The notes under the pieces: generated by a model | Seen by the model: the letters and a program-made list of their open reading frames with translations, nothing else | Told to the model about the DNA's origin: nothing | Database searches by the model: none | Part shown: positions 48,239 to 57,425 of the stretch, in pieces | Layout: each line of letters begins with the position of its first letter | How positions within the stretch are numbered: position 1 is the first letter of the stretch | Translations under genes and position numbers: made by a program | Source of the DNA: Phreatobacter sp. | Lineage (GTDB): Bacteria; Pseudomonadota; Alphaproteobacteria; Rhizobiales; Phreatobacteraceae | Reading direction: 5' to 3' | Assembly: GCF_022843985.1 (NCBI RefSeq) | Contig: NZ_JALHMP010000005.1 | Location: 1-64,000 of the forward strand | DNA length: 64,000 nt

Positions 48239-49426
48239 GTGATCGACAGATTTCCCCTCCTGCTGGGTACCGACGTCTTCGACGAGCGGCAGAAGCGCGA
48301 AGTTCTCTCGGAGCTTTTCGACTACCGACCCCATCTGATGGCCAGTGCTGCATTGCTGCTGGTGATCGTCCAGGTGTTCCTGGCCGGCGCTCGCCTCGAG
48401 GCCGCGATCTCTGGGCTGCTGGTTGTGGTCGGGACGCTCCTGCGCACCCTCGTCGGCCGGCGCTACCAGACGGACGAGGCTTTCGGTGATGCCGGCAAGT
48501 GCGCCAGGGCGTTTGCTGTTACATGCGTGGGTGTCGCGCTGTTCTGGGGTGTCACGGGGGCGATTCTCTACCGGGCTGCCGATGACAACATGCGAATCGT
48601 CGTGCTCGCGATTGGCTGCGTGTTTGTCCAGGCCGTGACGCTGCGCACCTATATGGCACCGGGCCCAACGATGGCCCAGGTCGCCATTCTCATTGCCTTC
48701 CATGCGGCGGCGATCGTCTATGACGGGCTCTATGCCCTCATCCCGGTCTGCATCCTCTACACCCTCTTCCAGGGCATGTGCATTCTCGCCCTCGGCCGGG
48801 TCCGGATCCGTCAGATGCGGGCGGAACGCGAGACCTTGCGGCTGCTGGACGAGCTCCAACGCACCAATACCGAACTGACCCGTGCCAATCTGCGACTTGC
48901 CGACTCCGCGCTGAGCGACCCCCTGACCGGGGTCGGCAACCGGCGACGTTTCGATGAGGCGCTCGCCACCATGGCTGCGGCAGCCGTGCGCCAGGACCGA
49001 CCGCTGTCGTTACTGCTGATCGATGTCGATCACTTCAAAAGCTTCAACGACGAACACGGCCATGTCGCTGGCGACGAGGCGTTGCGGCGCGTTGCGGCGC
49101 GGCTGCGATCGATCGCCGCAGGCCCGGACCATGTGGTGGCCAGGTTCGGCGGCGAGGAGTTCGCGGTGCTTCTCGCCGGGGTCGATGCGGCGGCGGCACG
49201 CGGAATTGCCGACACGATCCTGGTCTCGATTGGCGATCACGGGGCGGAACGACCCCTGACGGTCAGCGTGGGGGTTGCGACGGCGCGCGGGCCGGACGGT
49301 ACGGCGGCCCTCGTGGGCGAGGCCGATCGTGCGCTCTACGCCGCCAAGCGCGCCGGCCGCAACCGGGTGCTGAGCCACAGCGACTTTGCCGATCTGCAGC
49401 AGGCTCCGGATAGCCTCAGTGCCTGA
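48239..49426 (+). CDS. Membrane-bound diguanylate cyclase (GGDEF)
   Basis: 395 residues from the GTG at 48239. Five or six membrane helices (about residues 35-180), a short coiled linker (ERETLRLLDELQRTNTELTRANLRLAD) and a GGDEF domain with the active motif G304-G-E-E-F308 and the metal site DVDHFK. It should make cyclic di-GMP. The allosteric I-site Arg normally found five residues before GGEEF is absent (AGPDHVV), so product inhibition may be missing. No clear ribosome-binding site precedes the GTG; an ATG at 48146 in the same frame is an alternative. It neighbours a YjfB-like gene, which fits a motility theme. Confidence 0.88.
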   Translation: MIDRFPLLLGTDVFDERQKREVLSELFDYRPHLMASAALLLVIVQVFLAGARLEAAISGLLVVVGTLLRTLVGRRYQTDEAFGDAGKCARAFAVTCVGVALFWGVTGAILYRAADDNMRIVVLAIGCVFVQAVTLRTYMAPGPTMAQVAILIAFHAAAIVYDGLYALIPVCILYTLFQGMCILALGRVRIRQMRAERETLRLLDELQRTNTELTRANLRLADSALSDPLTGVGNRRRFDEALATMAAAAVRQDRPLSLLLIDVDHFKSFNDEHGHVAGDEALRRVAARLRSIAAGPDHVVARFGGEEFAVLLAGVDAAAARGIADTILVSIGDHGAERPLTVSVGVATARGPDGTAALVGEADRALYAAKRAGRNRVLSHSDFADLQQAPDSLSA

Positions 49427-49435
49427 CGGCGTTGC

Positions 49436-50311
49436 TCAGCGGGTGGGAACCGGTCGCTCGCCGCGATAGTCGTAGAAGCCGCGCTGCGTCTTCCGGCCGA
49501 GCCAGCCGGCTTCGACATATTTGACCAGAAGCGGGCAGGGGCGGTATTTTGAATCGGCGAGCCCCTCGTAGAGCACCTGCATCACCGACAGGCAGGTGTC
49601 CAGGCCGATGAAGTCGGCAAGCTGCAGGGGCCCCATCGGGTGGTTGGCACCGAGCCGCATGGCGGTGTCGATGGCCTCGACCGAGCCGACGCCCTCGTAG
49701 AGCGTGTAGATCGCCTCGTTGATCATCGGCAGCAGGATGCGGTTGACGATGAAGGCGGGAAAGTCTTCGGCCACGGCGATGGTCTTGCCGAGCTTGGTGC
49801 AGAGCGCGCGGGAGGCCTCGAAGGTCTCGTCCTCGGTGGCGATGCCGCGGATCAGTTCGACCAGCTGCATGACCGGCACCGGATTCATGAAGTGAATGCC
49901 GATGAAGCGTTCGGGCCGGTCGGTGGTCGAGGCGAGGCGGGTGATCGAAATCGACGACGTGTTGGTGGCCAGGATGGCGTCCGGACGCAGGACCGGGCAG
50001 ACGGACTGGAAGATCTTGACCTTGACCTGCTCGTTCTCGGTGGCGGCCTCGATGACGAGGTCGCAGTCGGCGAGGTCGTCCACCTTGGGGGCGCCGCCGA
50101 TGCGCAGCAGGGCGTTCTGGCGCTCCTCCTCGGAAATGAGGTTCTTCGACAGCTGGCGGCTCATATTGCCGTTGATGGTCGCCAGGCCGGACTTGATGCG
50201 GTCCTCGGAGATGTCGTGCAGGGACACATCGATGCCGGCGAGAGCCGCCACATGCGCGATGCCGTTGCCCATCTGCCCGGCGCCGATCACGCCGATCTTG
50301 CGAATTTCCAT
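49436..50311 (-). CDS. hbd: 3-hydroxyacyl-CoA (3-hydroxybutyryl-CoA) dehydrogenase
   Basis: 291 residues. N-terminal Rossmann motif GVIGAGQMGNGIAHVAALAG; the catalytic His-Glu pair is in IGIHFMNPVPVMQLVELI; C-terminal domain with the dimer helix and RKTQRGFYDY. Length and sequence match bacterial 3-hydroxybutyryl-CoA dehydrogenases, which interconvert acetoacetyl-CoA and 3-hydroxybutyryl-CoA with NAD(P). Located downstream of etfBA on the same strand, the classic etfB-etfA-hbd order. A terminator-like hairpin lies between etfA and this gene, so it may have its own promoter. Confidence 0.94.
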   Translation of the reverse strand: MEIRKIGVIGAGQMGNGIAHVAALAGIDVSLHDISEDRIKSGLATINGNMSRQLSKNLISEEERQNALLRIGGAPKVDDLADCDLVIEAATENEQVKVKIFQSVCPVLRPDAILATNTSSISITRLASTTDRPERFIGIHFMNPVPVMQLVELIRGIATEDETFEASRALCTKLGKTIAVAEDFPAFIVNRILLPMINEAIYTLYEGVGSVEAIDTAMRLGANHPMGPLQLADFIGLDTCLSVMQVLYEGLADSKYRPCPLLVKYVEAGWLGRKTQRGFYDYRGERPVPTR

Positions 50312-50429
50312 GGTTCCACCCGGTGGACGGCCCGGCGCAAGGCGTCGGGCGGCGGTGCGATCAAAACGAACTGGCGGACATCTCTACGACGGTCCTGCCG
50401 CCGACGCCATCCCGACCGCGTACAAGAAC

Positions 50430-50455
50430 GCGGGCGGAGGTCGTTCCCCGCCCGC
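50430..50455 (-). terminator. Hairpin after etfA
   Basis: On the minus strand GCGGGCGG pairs with CCGCCCGC (8 bp, 10-base loop), 14 bases after the etfA stop, followed by GTTCTTGT. The T run is weak, so termination may be partial. Confidence 0.5.
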
Positions 50456-50468
50456 ATCGCGTCTCGAC

Positions 50469-51404
50469 TTATTTGCCGAGCTCTTTCTCAAGCTCGGGCA
50501 GGATGGTGAAGAGGTCGCCGACGAGTCCGTAATCGGCCACCTGGAAGATCGGCGCCTCCTCGTCCTTGTTGATGGCCACGATCACCTTGGAGTCCTTCAT
50601 GCCAGCGAGGTGCTGGATAGCGCCCGAAATGCCGACGGCGATGTAGAGATCCGGTGCGACGACCTTGCCGGTCTGGCCAACCTGCCAGTCGTTCGGCGCA
50701 TAGCCGGCATCCACTGCGGCGCGCGAGGCACCCATGGCGGCGCCGAGCCGGTCGGCGACGGGTTCGATCACCTTGGCGAAGTTCTCCTTGGAGCCGAGTG
50801 CGCGGCCGCCGGAGATGATGATCTTGGCGGCGCCGAGTTCGGGACGGTCCGATTTGGCGATCTCCTCTCCGGCGAAGGTCGACAGGCCGGGATCGGCGAC
50901 GGCCGCGACAGCCTCGATCGGGGCGCTGCCGCCCGTGCCGGCCGCCTGGAAGGAGGCGGTGCGCACGGTGATGACCTTCTTGGCATCGGTCGACTGCACG
51001 GTCTGGATCGCATTGCCGGCATAGATCGGCCGCTCGAACGTGTCGGGCGAGATCACCTTGACGATGTCGGAGATCTGCATGACGTCGAGAAGGGCAGCAA
51101 CGCGCGGCATGATGTTCTTGCCGTTGGCGGTGGACGGCGCGACGAGCGCACCATAGCCGCCGGCGAGCGAGACGATCAGCGCCGCTGTGGGCTCGGCCAG
51201 GAGGTTCGCATAGGCCTTGTCGTCGGCGACCAGCACCTTGGCGACGCCGGCCAGCTTGGACGCGGCTTCCGCCGCACCCTGGCAGCCCGAGCCGGCGACG
51301 AGCACGGCGACCGGCGCGCCGAGCGCGACGGCGGCGGTCAGCGCCTTCAGGGTCGGGTCCTTCAGTGAGGCGTTGTCGTGTTCTGCGAGAAGGAGCGTGG
51401 CCAT
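50469..51404 (-). CDS. etfA: Electron transfer flavoprotein, alpha subunit
   Basis: 311 residues. N-terminal domain ([21 protein letters not shown]) and the C-terminal FAD domain with [45 protein letters not shown] and [11 protein letters not shown], all strictly conserved in EtfA. It carries the FAD that takes electrons from acyl-CoA dehydrogenases (one is encoded at 2975) and passes them to ETF-ubiquinone oxidoreductase. Its start overlaps the etfB stop by one base. Confidence 0.96.
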   Translation of the reverse strand: MATLLLAEHDNASLKDPTLKALTAAVALGAPVAVLVAGSGCQGAAEAASKLAGVAKVLVADDKAYANLLAEPTAALIVSLAGGYGALVAPSTANGKNIMPRVAALLDVMQISDIVKVISPDTFERPIYAGNAIQTVQSTDAKKVITVRTASFQAAGTGGSAPIEAVAAVADPGLSTFAGEEIAKSDRPELGAAKIIISGGRALGSKENFAKVIEPVADRLGAAMGASRAAVDAGYAPNDWQVGQTGKVVAPDLYIAVGISGAIQHLAGMKDSKVIVAINKDEEAPIFQVADYGLVGDLFTILPELEKELGK

Positions 51405-52156
51405 CAGAGCACCCCGGCTTCGTTCTTGAGCTTGCCGACGAGTTCGGCGACAGAGCCGACCTTGACGCCGGCCTGGCGGCCGCCGGGCTCGGCGGTCTTG
51501 AGGACATTGAGGCGGGGGGTGACGTCGACGCCATAGGCGTCGGGCGCCTTCTCGTCGATCGGCTTCTTCTTCGCCTTCATGATGTTGGGCAGCGAGGCGT
51601 AGCGCGGCTCGTTGAGGCGCAGATCGGTGGTGACGATGGCGGGCGTCTTCAGGGCGACCGTCTGCAGGCCGCCGTCGACCTCGCGGGTGACCGAGACGGT
51701 GTCGCCGGCCAGTTCCACCCTGGAGGCGAAGGTGCCCTGTGGCCAGCCGAGGAGGGCGGCGAGCATCTGCCCGGTCTGGTTGGCGTCGTCGTCGATGGCC
51801 TGCTTGCCGAGAATGACGAGACCCGGGGCCTCCTCGCCGACCACACCCTTCAGGATCTTGGCGACGGCGAGCGGCTCGACGGTGGAGTCGGTCTTCACGT
51901 GGATGCCGCGATCGGCGCCCATGGCAAGGGCCGTGCGGATCGTTTCCGCCGCGCCCTGCGCGCCGATGGAGACCACGACGATTTCGGTGGCCGCGCCCTT
52001 TTCCTTCAGACGGATGGCTTCCTCGACGGCGATCTCGTCGAAGGGATTCATCGACATCTTCACATTGGCGAGTTCGACCCCGGAGCCGTCGGGCTTCACG
52101 CGGATCTTCACATTGTAATCGACGACCCGTTTGACGGGCACAAGGATCTTCATCAC
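51404..52156 (-). CDS. etfB: Electron transfer flavoprotein, beta subunit
   Basis: 250 residues. [25 protein letters not shown] opening, the family motif around [26 protein letters not shown]-binding region and the [17 protein letters not shown] segment. Binds AMP and pairs with EtfA. First gene of etfB-etfA, with GGGAGGGAC before the ATG. A small inverted repeat lies just upstream in the leader. Confidence 0.96.
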   Translation of the reverse strand: MMKILVPVKRVVDYNVKIRVKPDGSGVELANVKMSMNPFDEIAVEEAIRLKEKGAATEIVVVSIGAQGAAETIRTALAMGADRGIHVKTDSTVEPLAVAKILKGVVGEEAPGLVILGKQAIDDDANQTGQMLAALLGWPQGTFASRVELAGDTVSVTREVDGGLQTVALKTPAIVTTDLRLNEPRYASLPNIMKAKKKPIDEKAPDAYGVDVTPRLNVLKTAEPGGRQAGVKVGSVAELVGKLKNEAGVL

Positions 52157-52164
52157 GTCCCTCC

Positions 52165-52188
52165 CCGAGCGGATGATTTCGCGCTCGG
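52165..52188 (-). promoter_or_regulatory. Inverted repeat in the etfB leader
   Basis: CCGAGCG (52165-52171) and CGCTCGG (52182-52188) are perfect 7-bp arms with a 10-base spacer, just upstream of the etfB ribosome-binding site. It could be an operator or a leader hairpin. Confidence 0.35.
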
Positions 52189-52319
52189 ATAATCGGATTT
52201 GAAAGTCATTTCGACCGGGCCGGCACCCTAGAAGCGGCCCCGCGGGGTGTCAACGAAACCGCCCCGGCGCCGCCATAGGGCCTTCGGGTGATGCAGCGCA
52301 ACACGATCCGCCGCTTGCA

Positions 52320-53132
52320 TCAGATCGCCAGCGTCGCGACCACCGGCACGTGGTCCGAGGGGCGCTCCCAGCCGCGTGCGGCGCGCAGGATGTCGACGGC
52401 GCGCATGGCGGGGGCGAGAGCGGGGCTCAGCCAGACATGGTCGAGGCGGCGGCCCTTGTCGGCACTGTCCCAGTCCGGCGAGCGGTAGCTCCACCAGGTG
52501 TAGAGCTTCTGCGGTTCGGGGGTCAGGGCGCGCATCATGTCGACCCAGCCGCCGGCGGTTGCCACCTCGGTCAGGCGGCGGCGTTCCAGCGGGGTGTGGG
52601 AGACGACCTTGGCGAGCTGTTTGGAGCTCCAGACGTCGTGTTCGAGCGGGGCGATGTTGAGGTCGCCGACGAGCACGGTCTTTGCCGAGCCGCCGCCGAC
52701 CCTCAGCGCGTCCCAGGCCTCCATCTCCTCAAGGAAGCCGAGCTTGTGGGCGAATTTCTCGTTGACCGCCGGGTCCGGCTCGTCACCGCCGGCCGGAACA
52801 TAGAAATTATGGATGCGGGTGCCGGCAGCCGGCCCCTCGGCGAGGGTGACGGCGATGTGCCGCGCGTCATTCTTGCCGCAGAAGGCGCGGCGGTCGATGT
52901 CGGCGAGGCCGTAGCGGGAAAAGACGGCGACGCCGTGATAGCCCTTCTGACCATGAATGGCGGTGTGCTCGTAGCCCATGCGCTTGACGTCGGCGAGCGG
53001 GAACTGCCCGTCGATGCACTTGGTCTCCTGCAGGCACAGGACGTCGGGCTGGTGCTCGGCGACGAAACGGGCGACCGTCTCGATGCGGAGGCGGACGGAG
53101 TTGATGTTCCAGGTGGCGATCTTGAGCGTCAT
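52320..53132 (-). CDS. xthA: Exodeoxyribonuclease III
   Basis: 270 residues of the endonuclease/exonuclease/phosphatase fold: ATWNINSVRLR, CLQETKCIDGQFP, FYVPAGGDEPDP, VLVGDLNIAP, RRLDHVWLS and PSDHVPVVATL, covering all active-site residues of the ExoIII/APE1 family. It repairs abasic sites and 3' blocks in DNA. ATG 53132 gives the canonical MTLKIATWNINS. Not obviously in an operon; 163 bases separate it from etfB downstream of it on the same strand. Confidence 0.95.
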   Translation of the reverse strand: MTLKIATWNINSVRLRIETVARFVAEHQPDVLCLQETKCIDGQFPLADVKRMGYEHTAIHGQKGYHGVAVFSRYGLADIDRRAFCGKNDARHIAVTLAEGPAAGTRIHNFYVPAGGDEPDPAVNEKFAHKLGFLEEMEAWDALRVGGGSAKTVLVGDLNIAPLEHDVWSSKQLAKVVSHTPLERRRLTEVATAGGWVDMMRALTPEPQKLYTWWSYRSPDWDSADKGRRLDHVWLSPALAPAMRAVDILRAARGWERPSDHVPVVATLAI

Positions 53133-53309
53133 GGGTCCTCGCGGGCCGGACCATAGAAGGCCGCCGTCCTCCCTGGAAGCGGCAGGACCGTCCTGTCCAC
53201 GGTTTGCAACGGCGGCGGGAGAGGCCCCTTGCGGACCACCGCCAGCTTGCGGCTTGCCTGGAACGAGCTTTGATGGTCCAAACCGATTCGGACAAGGACG
53301 CCTTCCGTC

Positions 53310-53459
53310 ATGCCGACGCTGTTCCGCTTCGTGACGATCCTGATCGTGCTCGCCGGCCTCGGCTTCTCGGGCATGCTGGCGCTCGCCTATCTGGTGGAAC
53401 CGGAGGCGCGGGAGATGAGTGTGCAGGTCCCGCCCGCCCGCCTGCAGCCGCGCCGGTAG
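53310..53459 (+). CDS. Small single-span membrane protein upstream of xerD
   Basis: 49 residues: a basic start (MPTLFRFVT), one hydrophobic helix (about residues 8-28, LIVLAGLGFSGMLALAYLV) and a short polar tail EPEAREMSVQVPPARLQPRR. ATG 53310 is preceded by GGACAAGGACG. It ends five bases before the xerD ATG, so the two are very likely cotranscribed. From memory, similar small proteins with a VEP-x-REM-x-V-x-P tail precede xerD in other Rhizobiales, which supports it being real. The tail would lie in the periplasm or cytoplasm depending on orientation; function unknown. Confidence 0.7.
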   Translation: MPTLFRFVTILIVLAGLGFSGMLALAYLVEPEAREMSVQVPPARLQPRR

Positions 53460-53463
53460 GGCG

Positions 53464-54387
53464 ATGGCCGGGGAGATCGCCCTCTTTCTCGACATGATGG
53501 CCGCCGAACGGGGCGCCGCGCGCAACACGCTCGAGGCCTATCGCCGCGATCTCGACGACTATTCCGGTTTCCTCGCCGCCATCGGGGCGAGCCCGAAGTC
53601 GGTCACTACCGCGACGATCCGCGACTATCTGGCAGATTGCCAGGCGCGCGGCCTGAAGGCGGCCTCCGTCGCCCGCCGGCTGTCGGCGGTTCGCCAGTTG
53701 CACCGCTTCCTCTATGGCGAAGGCCTGAGCGGCGAAGACCCCGCGGCCGTGCTCGAGGGTCCGCGGCGTGGCCGGCCGCTGCCCAAGACGCTGGCGCTGG
53801 GCGAGGTCGACCGCCTGCTCGCCACCGCCCGCGAAGGGCTGGAGGACGCGACGCGACCAGTCGGCGAGCGTCTCAGGGCGGCGCGGATCACCTGTCTTCT
53901 GGAGCTCCTCTATGCCACTGGCATGCGGGTGTCGGAGCTGATCGCGCTGCCGGTGACGGCGGCGCGCCGCGACCAGCGCTTCCTCGTGGTGCGCGGCAAG
54001 GGCGACAAGGAACGGATCGTTCCCCTGAACGGGGCCGCCAAGGACGCCATGGCCGCCTATCTTGCCCTGCGCGAGATGGCGGGCCTCGGGCCGTCGAAAT
54101 GGCTTTTCCCCTCGTCGGGCGAGAGCGGCCATCTGACGCGCCAGCATGTCGGCCGGGAACTCAAGGGGGTGGCCGGTGCAGCGGGCCTGTCTGCCGCCAA
54201 GGTCTCACCTCATGTCCTGCGCCACGCCTTCGCCAGCCACCTGCTGCAGAACGGGGCCGATCTGCGTGCCGTCCAGCAGCTTCTCGGCCATGCCGATATT
54301 GCGACGACACAGATCTATACCCATGTGCTGGATGAGCGGCTGAAAAGCCTGGTGCGGGACCTGCACCCCCTCGGCAACGACGGGTAG
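53464..54387 (+). CDS. xerD: Tyrosine recombinase XerD
   Basis: 307 residues. N-terminal SAM-like core-binding domain (EIALFLDMMAAERGAARNTLEAYRRDLDDY) and C-terminal catalytic domain with R155 (ATGMRVSEL), H250 and R253 (PHVLRHAF), the second His in LLGHADIATTQ and nucleophile Y285 (IYTHV). With XerC it resolves chromosome dimers at dif. Position before accA is the usual one in Rhizobiales, so this is the housekeeping enzyme and not an integrase of a mobile element. The N-terminal insertion around HRFLYGEGLSGEDPAAVLEGPRRGRPLPK is normal for XerD. Confidence 0.93.
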   Translation: MAGEIALFLDMMAAERGAARNTLEAYRRDLDDYSGFLAAIGASPKSVTTATIRDYLADCQARGLKAASVARRLSAVRQLHRFLYGEGLSGEDPAAVLEGPRRGRPLPKTLALGEVDRLLATAREGLEDATRPVGERLRAARITCLLELLYATGMRVSELIALPVTAARRDQRFLVVRGKGDKERIVPLNGAAKDAMAAYLALREMAGLGPSKWLFPSSGESGHLTRQHVGRELKGVAGAAGLSAAKVSPHVLRHAFASHLLQNGADLRAVQQLLGHADIATTQIYTHVLDERLKSLVRDLHPLGNDG

Positions 54388-54401
54388 GGACAGGTCCGTC
54401 C

Positions 54402-54430
54402 TTGACTTGCCCTGCCCCGAAAGGCATGTG
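54402..54430 (+). promoter_or_regulatory. Candidate accA promoter
   Basis: TTGACT (54402-54407), a 17-base spacer, CATGTG (54425-54430). The -35 is good and the -10 poor. Predicted start near 54437, ten bases before a perfect hairpin. Confidence 0.4.
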
Positions 54431-54446
54431 CTCGCGCTTCGTCGGG

Positions 54447-54477
54447 CCCTTAGGGGCCGTCCCCCGGCCCCTAAGGG
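54447..54477 (+). repeat. Perfect 13-bp hairpin between xerD and accA
   Basis: CCCTTAGGGGCCG pairs perfectly with CGGCCCCTAAGGG around the loop TCCCC; one G-U and one G-C pair extend the stem. No T run follows. It lies 60 bases after xerD and 35 bases before accA, probably at the very start of the accA messenger. Confidence 0.75.
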
Positions 54478-54511
54478 TCGCCGTTCACAGGTCCTGGGCC
54501 GCACCTTGCCG

Positions 54512-55465
54512 ATGCGCAGCTACCTCGATTTTGAAAAACCCATCGCCGAACTCGAATCCAAGGTCGAGGAACTGCGCGAGGTCGCGGCGCGTGACGGCGG
54601 GGTTTCCATCACCGAAGAGGTGACGCGCCTCGAGCAGAAGGCCGGTCAGGCGCTCAAGGATCTCTACCAGGCCCTGACGCCGTGGCAGAAGACGCTGGTT
54701 GCCCGCCATCCGGGCCGCCCCCACACCCTCGACTATATCGGCAAGCTCGTCGAGGACTTCACGCCGCTCGCCGGTGACCGCGTCTTCGGCGAGGACGAGG
54801 CCATCATCGGCGGGTTCGGCCGGTTTCGCGGCCAGAGCCTCTGCATCATGGGCCACGAACGCGGCGACACGACCGAGACGCGCATCCGGCACAATTTCGG
54901 CATGGCCCGGCCGGAGGGCTACCGCAAGGCGGTACGCCTGATGGAGACGGCCCAGCGCTTCGACATCCCGGTGGTTTCGCTGGTCGATACGGCGGGTGCC
55001 TATCCCGGTATCGGCGCCGAGGAACGCGGCCAGGCCGAGGCCATCGCCCGGTCCACCGATTGCAGCCTCGGCCTCGGCGTGCCGAACATCGCCATCATCA
55101 TCGGCGAGGGTGGGTCGGGCGGGGCCATCGCCATCGCTACAGCCAACCGGGTGATGATGCTGGAACATGCCATCTACAGCGTGATCTCGCCGGAAGGGGC
55201 CGCCTCGATCCTGTGGCGCGACACGACCAAGGCGCAGGAAGCCGCCACCAACATGAAGATCACTGCGCAGGACCTGATGCGGTTCGGCGTCATCGACCAG
55301 ATCGTGCCAGAGCCGCTGGGCGGCGCCCACCGTGATCCCGACCTCGCCGTGGCGCGGGTGGGCGATGCGATCGAGGCGGCGTTGCAGGGCATGGCCGGCC
55401 TGCCGCCGGACGAGGTCCGCAGGCTCCGGCGCGAGAAATTCCTCGCCATCGGTCGGACGATCTGA
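54512..55465 (+). CDS. accA: Acetyl-CoA carboxylase carboxyltransferase, alpha subunit
   Basis: 317 residues. MRSYLDFEKPIAELESKVEELRE opening, LARHPGRPHTLDYI region, GRFRGQSLCIMGHERGD, and the crotonase-like core VVSLVDTAGAYPGIGAEERGQ and GEGGSGGAIAIATANRV, all typical of AccA. With AccD it transfers the carboxyl group from biotin to acetyl-CoA to make malonyl-CoA. ATG 54512 gives the conserved start; the frame is open for 105 bases upstream through the hairpin but that stretch is not AccA-like. Ribosome-binding site is weak. Confidence 0.96.
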   Translation: MRSYLDFEKPIAELESKVEELREVAARDGGVSITEEVTRLEQKAGQALKDLYQALTPWQKTLVARHPGRPHTLDYIGKLVEDFTPLAGDRVFGEDEAIIGGFGRFRGQSLCIMGHERGDTTETRIRHNFGMARPEGYRKAVRLMETAQRFDIPVVSLVDTAGAYPGIGAEERGQAEAIARSTDCSLGLGVPNIAIIIGEGGSGGAIAIATANRVMMLEHAIYSVISPEGAASILWRDTTKAQEAATNMKITAQDLMRFGVIDQIVPEPLGGAHRDPDLAVARVGDAIEAALQGMAGLPPDEVRRLRREKFLAIGRTI

Positions 55466-55693
55466 AAACCGGCCGGCTGAGCTGCCTGCCATGGTTCCGC
55501 CGTGTTCCTTGCCGCACCATCACCGACCTGTGACCAGCCTGAGGATTTCATTAACCTTCGGCGTGGTTTCCGGCGGGTTGCGGTAACCGCAGGTTGACGC
55601 TATCGGTCGTTTTCAAGGGTCCGTTAAGGATCATCAGCGCCAAGCTGATACCGTTCGAGGGGTCCTTTTTCGCCCTGTTTCGGGAGCATCGCA

Positions 55694-57370
55694 TTGCAGC
55701 AGACGGCCGGTATGTCCCAGGTGGCAATCTCGCGGTCCAACCGTTTCGGCGGCTGGCGGCTGGCGCTTTCCGTCGCCGCATGCGCCGTCCTGCTCGCCGG
55801 CTGCCAGAGCCAGACCGTGTCGCGCAATGATCCCAACCGCGGCAATGTGCCGATCGCCCAGGCCGTGCTTGAGGAACTGAACGTCAAGGGCATGACGCGC
55901 AGCTCGCCGGTGCTGATGCGGATCTTCAAGGAAGAGGCCGAGCTGGAGGTCTGGAAGCGGGACGCGACCGGCCGCTTCGCCCATTTCAAGACCTATCCGA
56001 TCTGCAACTATTCGGGTGATCTCGGCCCGAAGGTGCGGGAGGGAGACCGGCAATCGCCGGAAGGCTTCTACCAGGTCAATATGGGTCTGATGAATCCGCG
56101 TTCGTCCTTCTACCTCGCCTTCAACATGGGCTTCCCCAACCAGTTCGATCGCTCGCACGGCCGGACCGGCTCGCATCTGATGGTGCATGGCGACTGCTCG
56201 TCGCGCGGCTGCTACGCCATGACGGACGAGGCCATCGCCGAGGTCTATGCGCTGGCCCGCGAGGCGCTGCAGGCCGGCCAGGAGAGCTTCCAGGTCCAGG
56301 CCTTCCCCTTCCGCATGACGCCGCGGAACATGGCCCGCCACCGCAACAATCCGAACATGGCCTTCTGGAAGAACCTGAAGGAAGGCCACGATCATTTCGA
56401 GGTGACGCGCCTGGAGCCGCAGGTCGACGTCTGCGAGCGCCGCTACGTCTTCAATGCCGTGTCGCCGCAATCGGTGCTGGCGCAGGCCGGCGGCACGGGC
56501 GAGACACGCGAGATGATCGCCGTGAACGATCCCTGGGCCGGTACCCGCCGCACCGGCGCGACGCGCGCCAACGTCACGACCGTACCGGCGCCGCGCACGC
56601 CGGTGCCGACCTCGCTGAACCAGCCGGTCACGACCATGGCGCCGGTGACGCGCGAGGCACCGGCCACCGCGCGGTCGATCCGCACGCGCTTCACCGCCAT
56701 CGGCGACGACACGTCGGCGCCGCGTCCGAGCTTCCAGGCCGCCGGCCGCTGCCCGGCCTATGTCGTGCCGCCGGCCATCCGCCAGGCGGTGGCGGCCAAA
56801 CATGCCCGCGACATGGCGCAGGTCGCCCTGCTGTCGCGTGAGCTGCCGGCCGCCCCGGCTCGCTCCGGCATCGATGGCGGCACGCATCGCACCTTCGCGG
56901 ACCGTTTTGCTCATCGCCAGATCCGCGTCGGCTCGTCGGAGCCGCACTTCTCGCTTGCCAGCCAGCAGAGCCAGCCGGTGACGCTGGTCTCGGCACGGTC
57001 GCCGATCGTTGCGGAGGCGGCACCGGCCCCCGCTCCGGCCGCTGGGGCTGCGGCCCCCGCCCTTGCTGCCGCCACATCGACGCCGGTGACCCTGGAAGCC
57101 TCCATCGCCACGACCATGATGAGCGCGCCGGTGCCGCAGCCCTCGCCGATGCGCACGACGATCGCCCAGCGGCAGAGCAGCGGTGAGGCGTCGCAAGTGC
57201 TGCCGGGCTCTGCCTTCGCTCCCGTCCAGCCGGTGGCTCAGCCGGCACAGCCCCAGGGCAACTGGTTTTCGCGTGCCATGGGCGCGCTTGGCGGCGGCAA
57301 TGCCGAGACTGCGCCGGCCCAGCAGCAGGTGGCGCCGCAGGTGGCGAACCAGGGGTCCGCCCGCAACTGA
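55694..57370 (+). CDS. YafK-type L,D-transpeptidase family lipoprotein
   Basis: 558 residues. A lipoprotein signal (WRLALSVAACAVLLAGC, lipidated Cys near residue 38) is followed by a YkuD-like catalytic domain with H165 and C173 in HGDCSSRGCYAMT, the YafK signature. The last 250 residues are Ala/Pro/Thr-rich, low complexity, with no recognisable domain. YafK-type enzymes cut or form bonds to meso-DAP in peptidoglycan, in E. coli the Braun lipoprotein link. Start is TTG 55694, chosen because GGGAG sits seven bases upstream; ATG at 55712 is the alternative and lacks one. The lipidated form would be anchored to the outer or inner membrane. Confidence 0.85.
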   Translation: MQQTAGMSQVAISRSNRFGGWRLALSVAACAVLLAGCQSQTVSRNDPNRGNVPIAQAVLEELNVKGMTRSSPVLMRIFKEEAELEVWKRDATGRFAHFKTYPICNYSGDLGPKVREGDRQSPEGFYQVNMGLMNPRSSFYLAFNMGFPNQFDRSHGRTGSHLMVHGDCSSRGCYAMTDEAIAEVYALAREALQAGQESFQVQAFPFRMTPRNMARHRNNPNMAFWKNLKEGHDHFEVTRLEPQVDVCERRYVFNAVSPQSVLAQAGGTGETREMIAVNDPWAGTRRTGATRANVTTVPAPRTPVPTSLNQPVTTMAPVTREAPATARSIRTRFTAIGDDTSAPRPSFQAAGRCPAYVVPPAIRQAVAAKHARDMAQVALLSRELPAAPARSGIDGGTHRTFADRFAHRQIRVGSSEPHFSLASQQSQPVTLVSARSPIVAEAAPAPAPAAGAAAPALAAATSTPVTLEASIATTMMSAPVPQPSPMRTTIAQRQSSGEASQVLPGSAFAPVQPVAQPAQPQGNWFSRAMGALGGGNAETAPAQQQVAPQVANQGSARN

Positions 57371-57425
57371 GCGGTTTCCTTCTGTTCAAAGTCATGACAA
57401 GGCGGCCTGCGGGCCGGCTACCCCG

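Noticed and set aside
53464-54387. Tyrosine recombinase as sign of a mobile element
   Set aside because: It is XerD in its usual chromosomal place before accA, with no att repeats or tRNA gene nearby.
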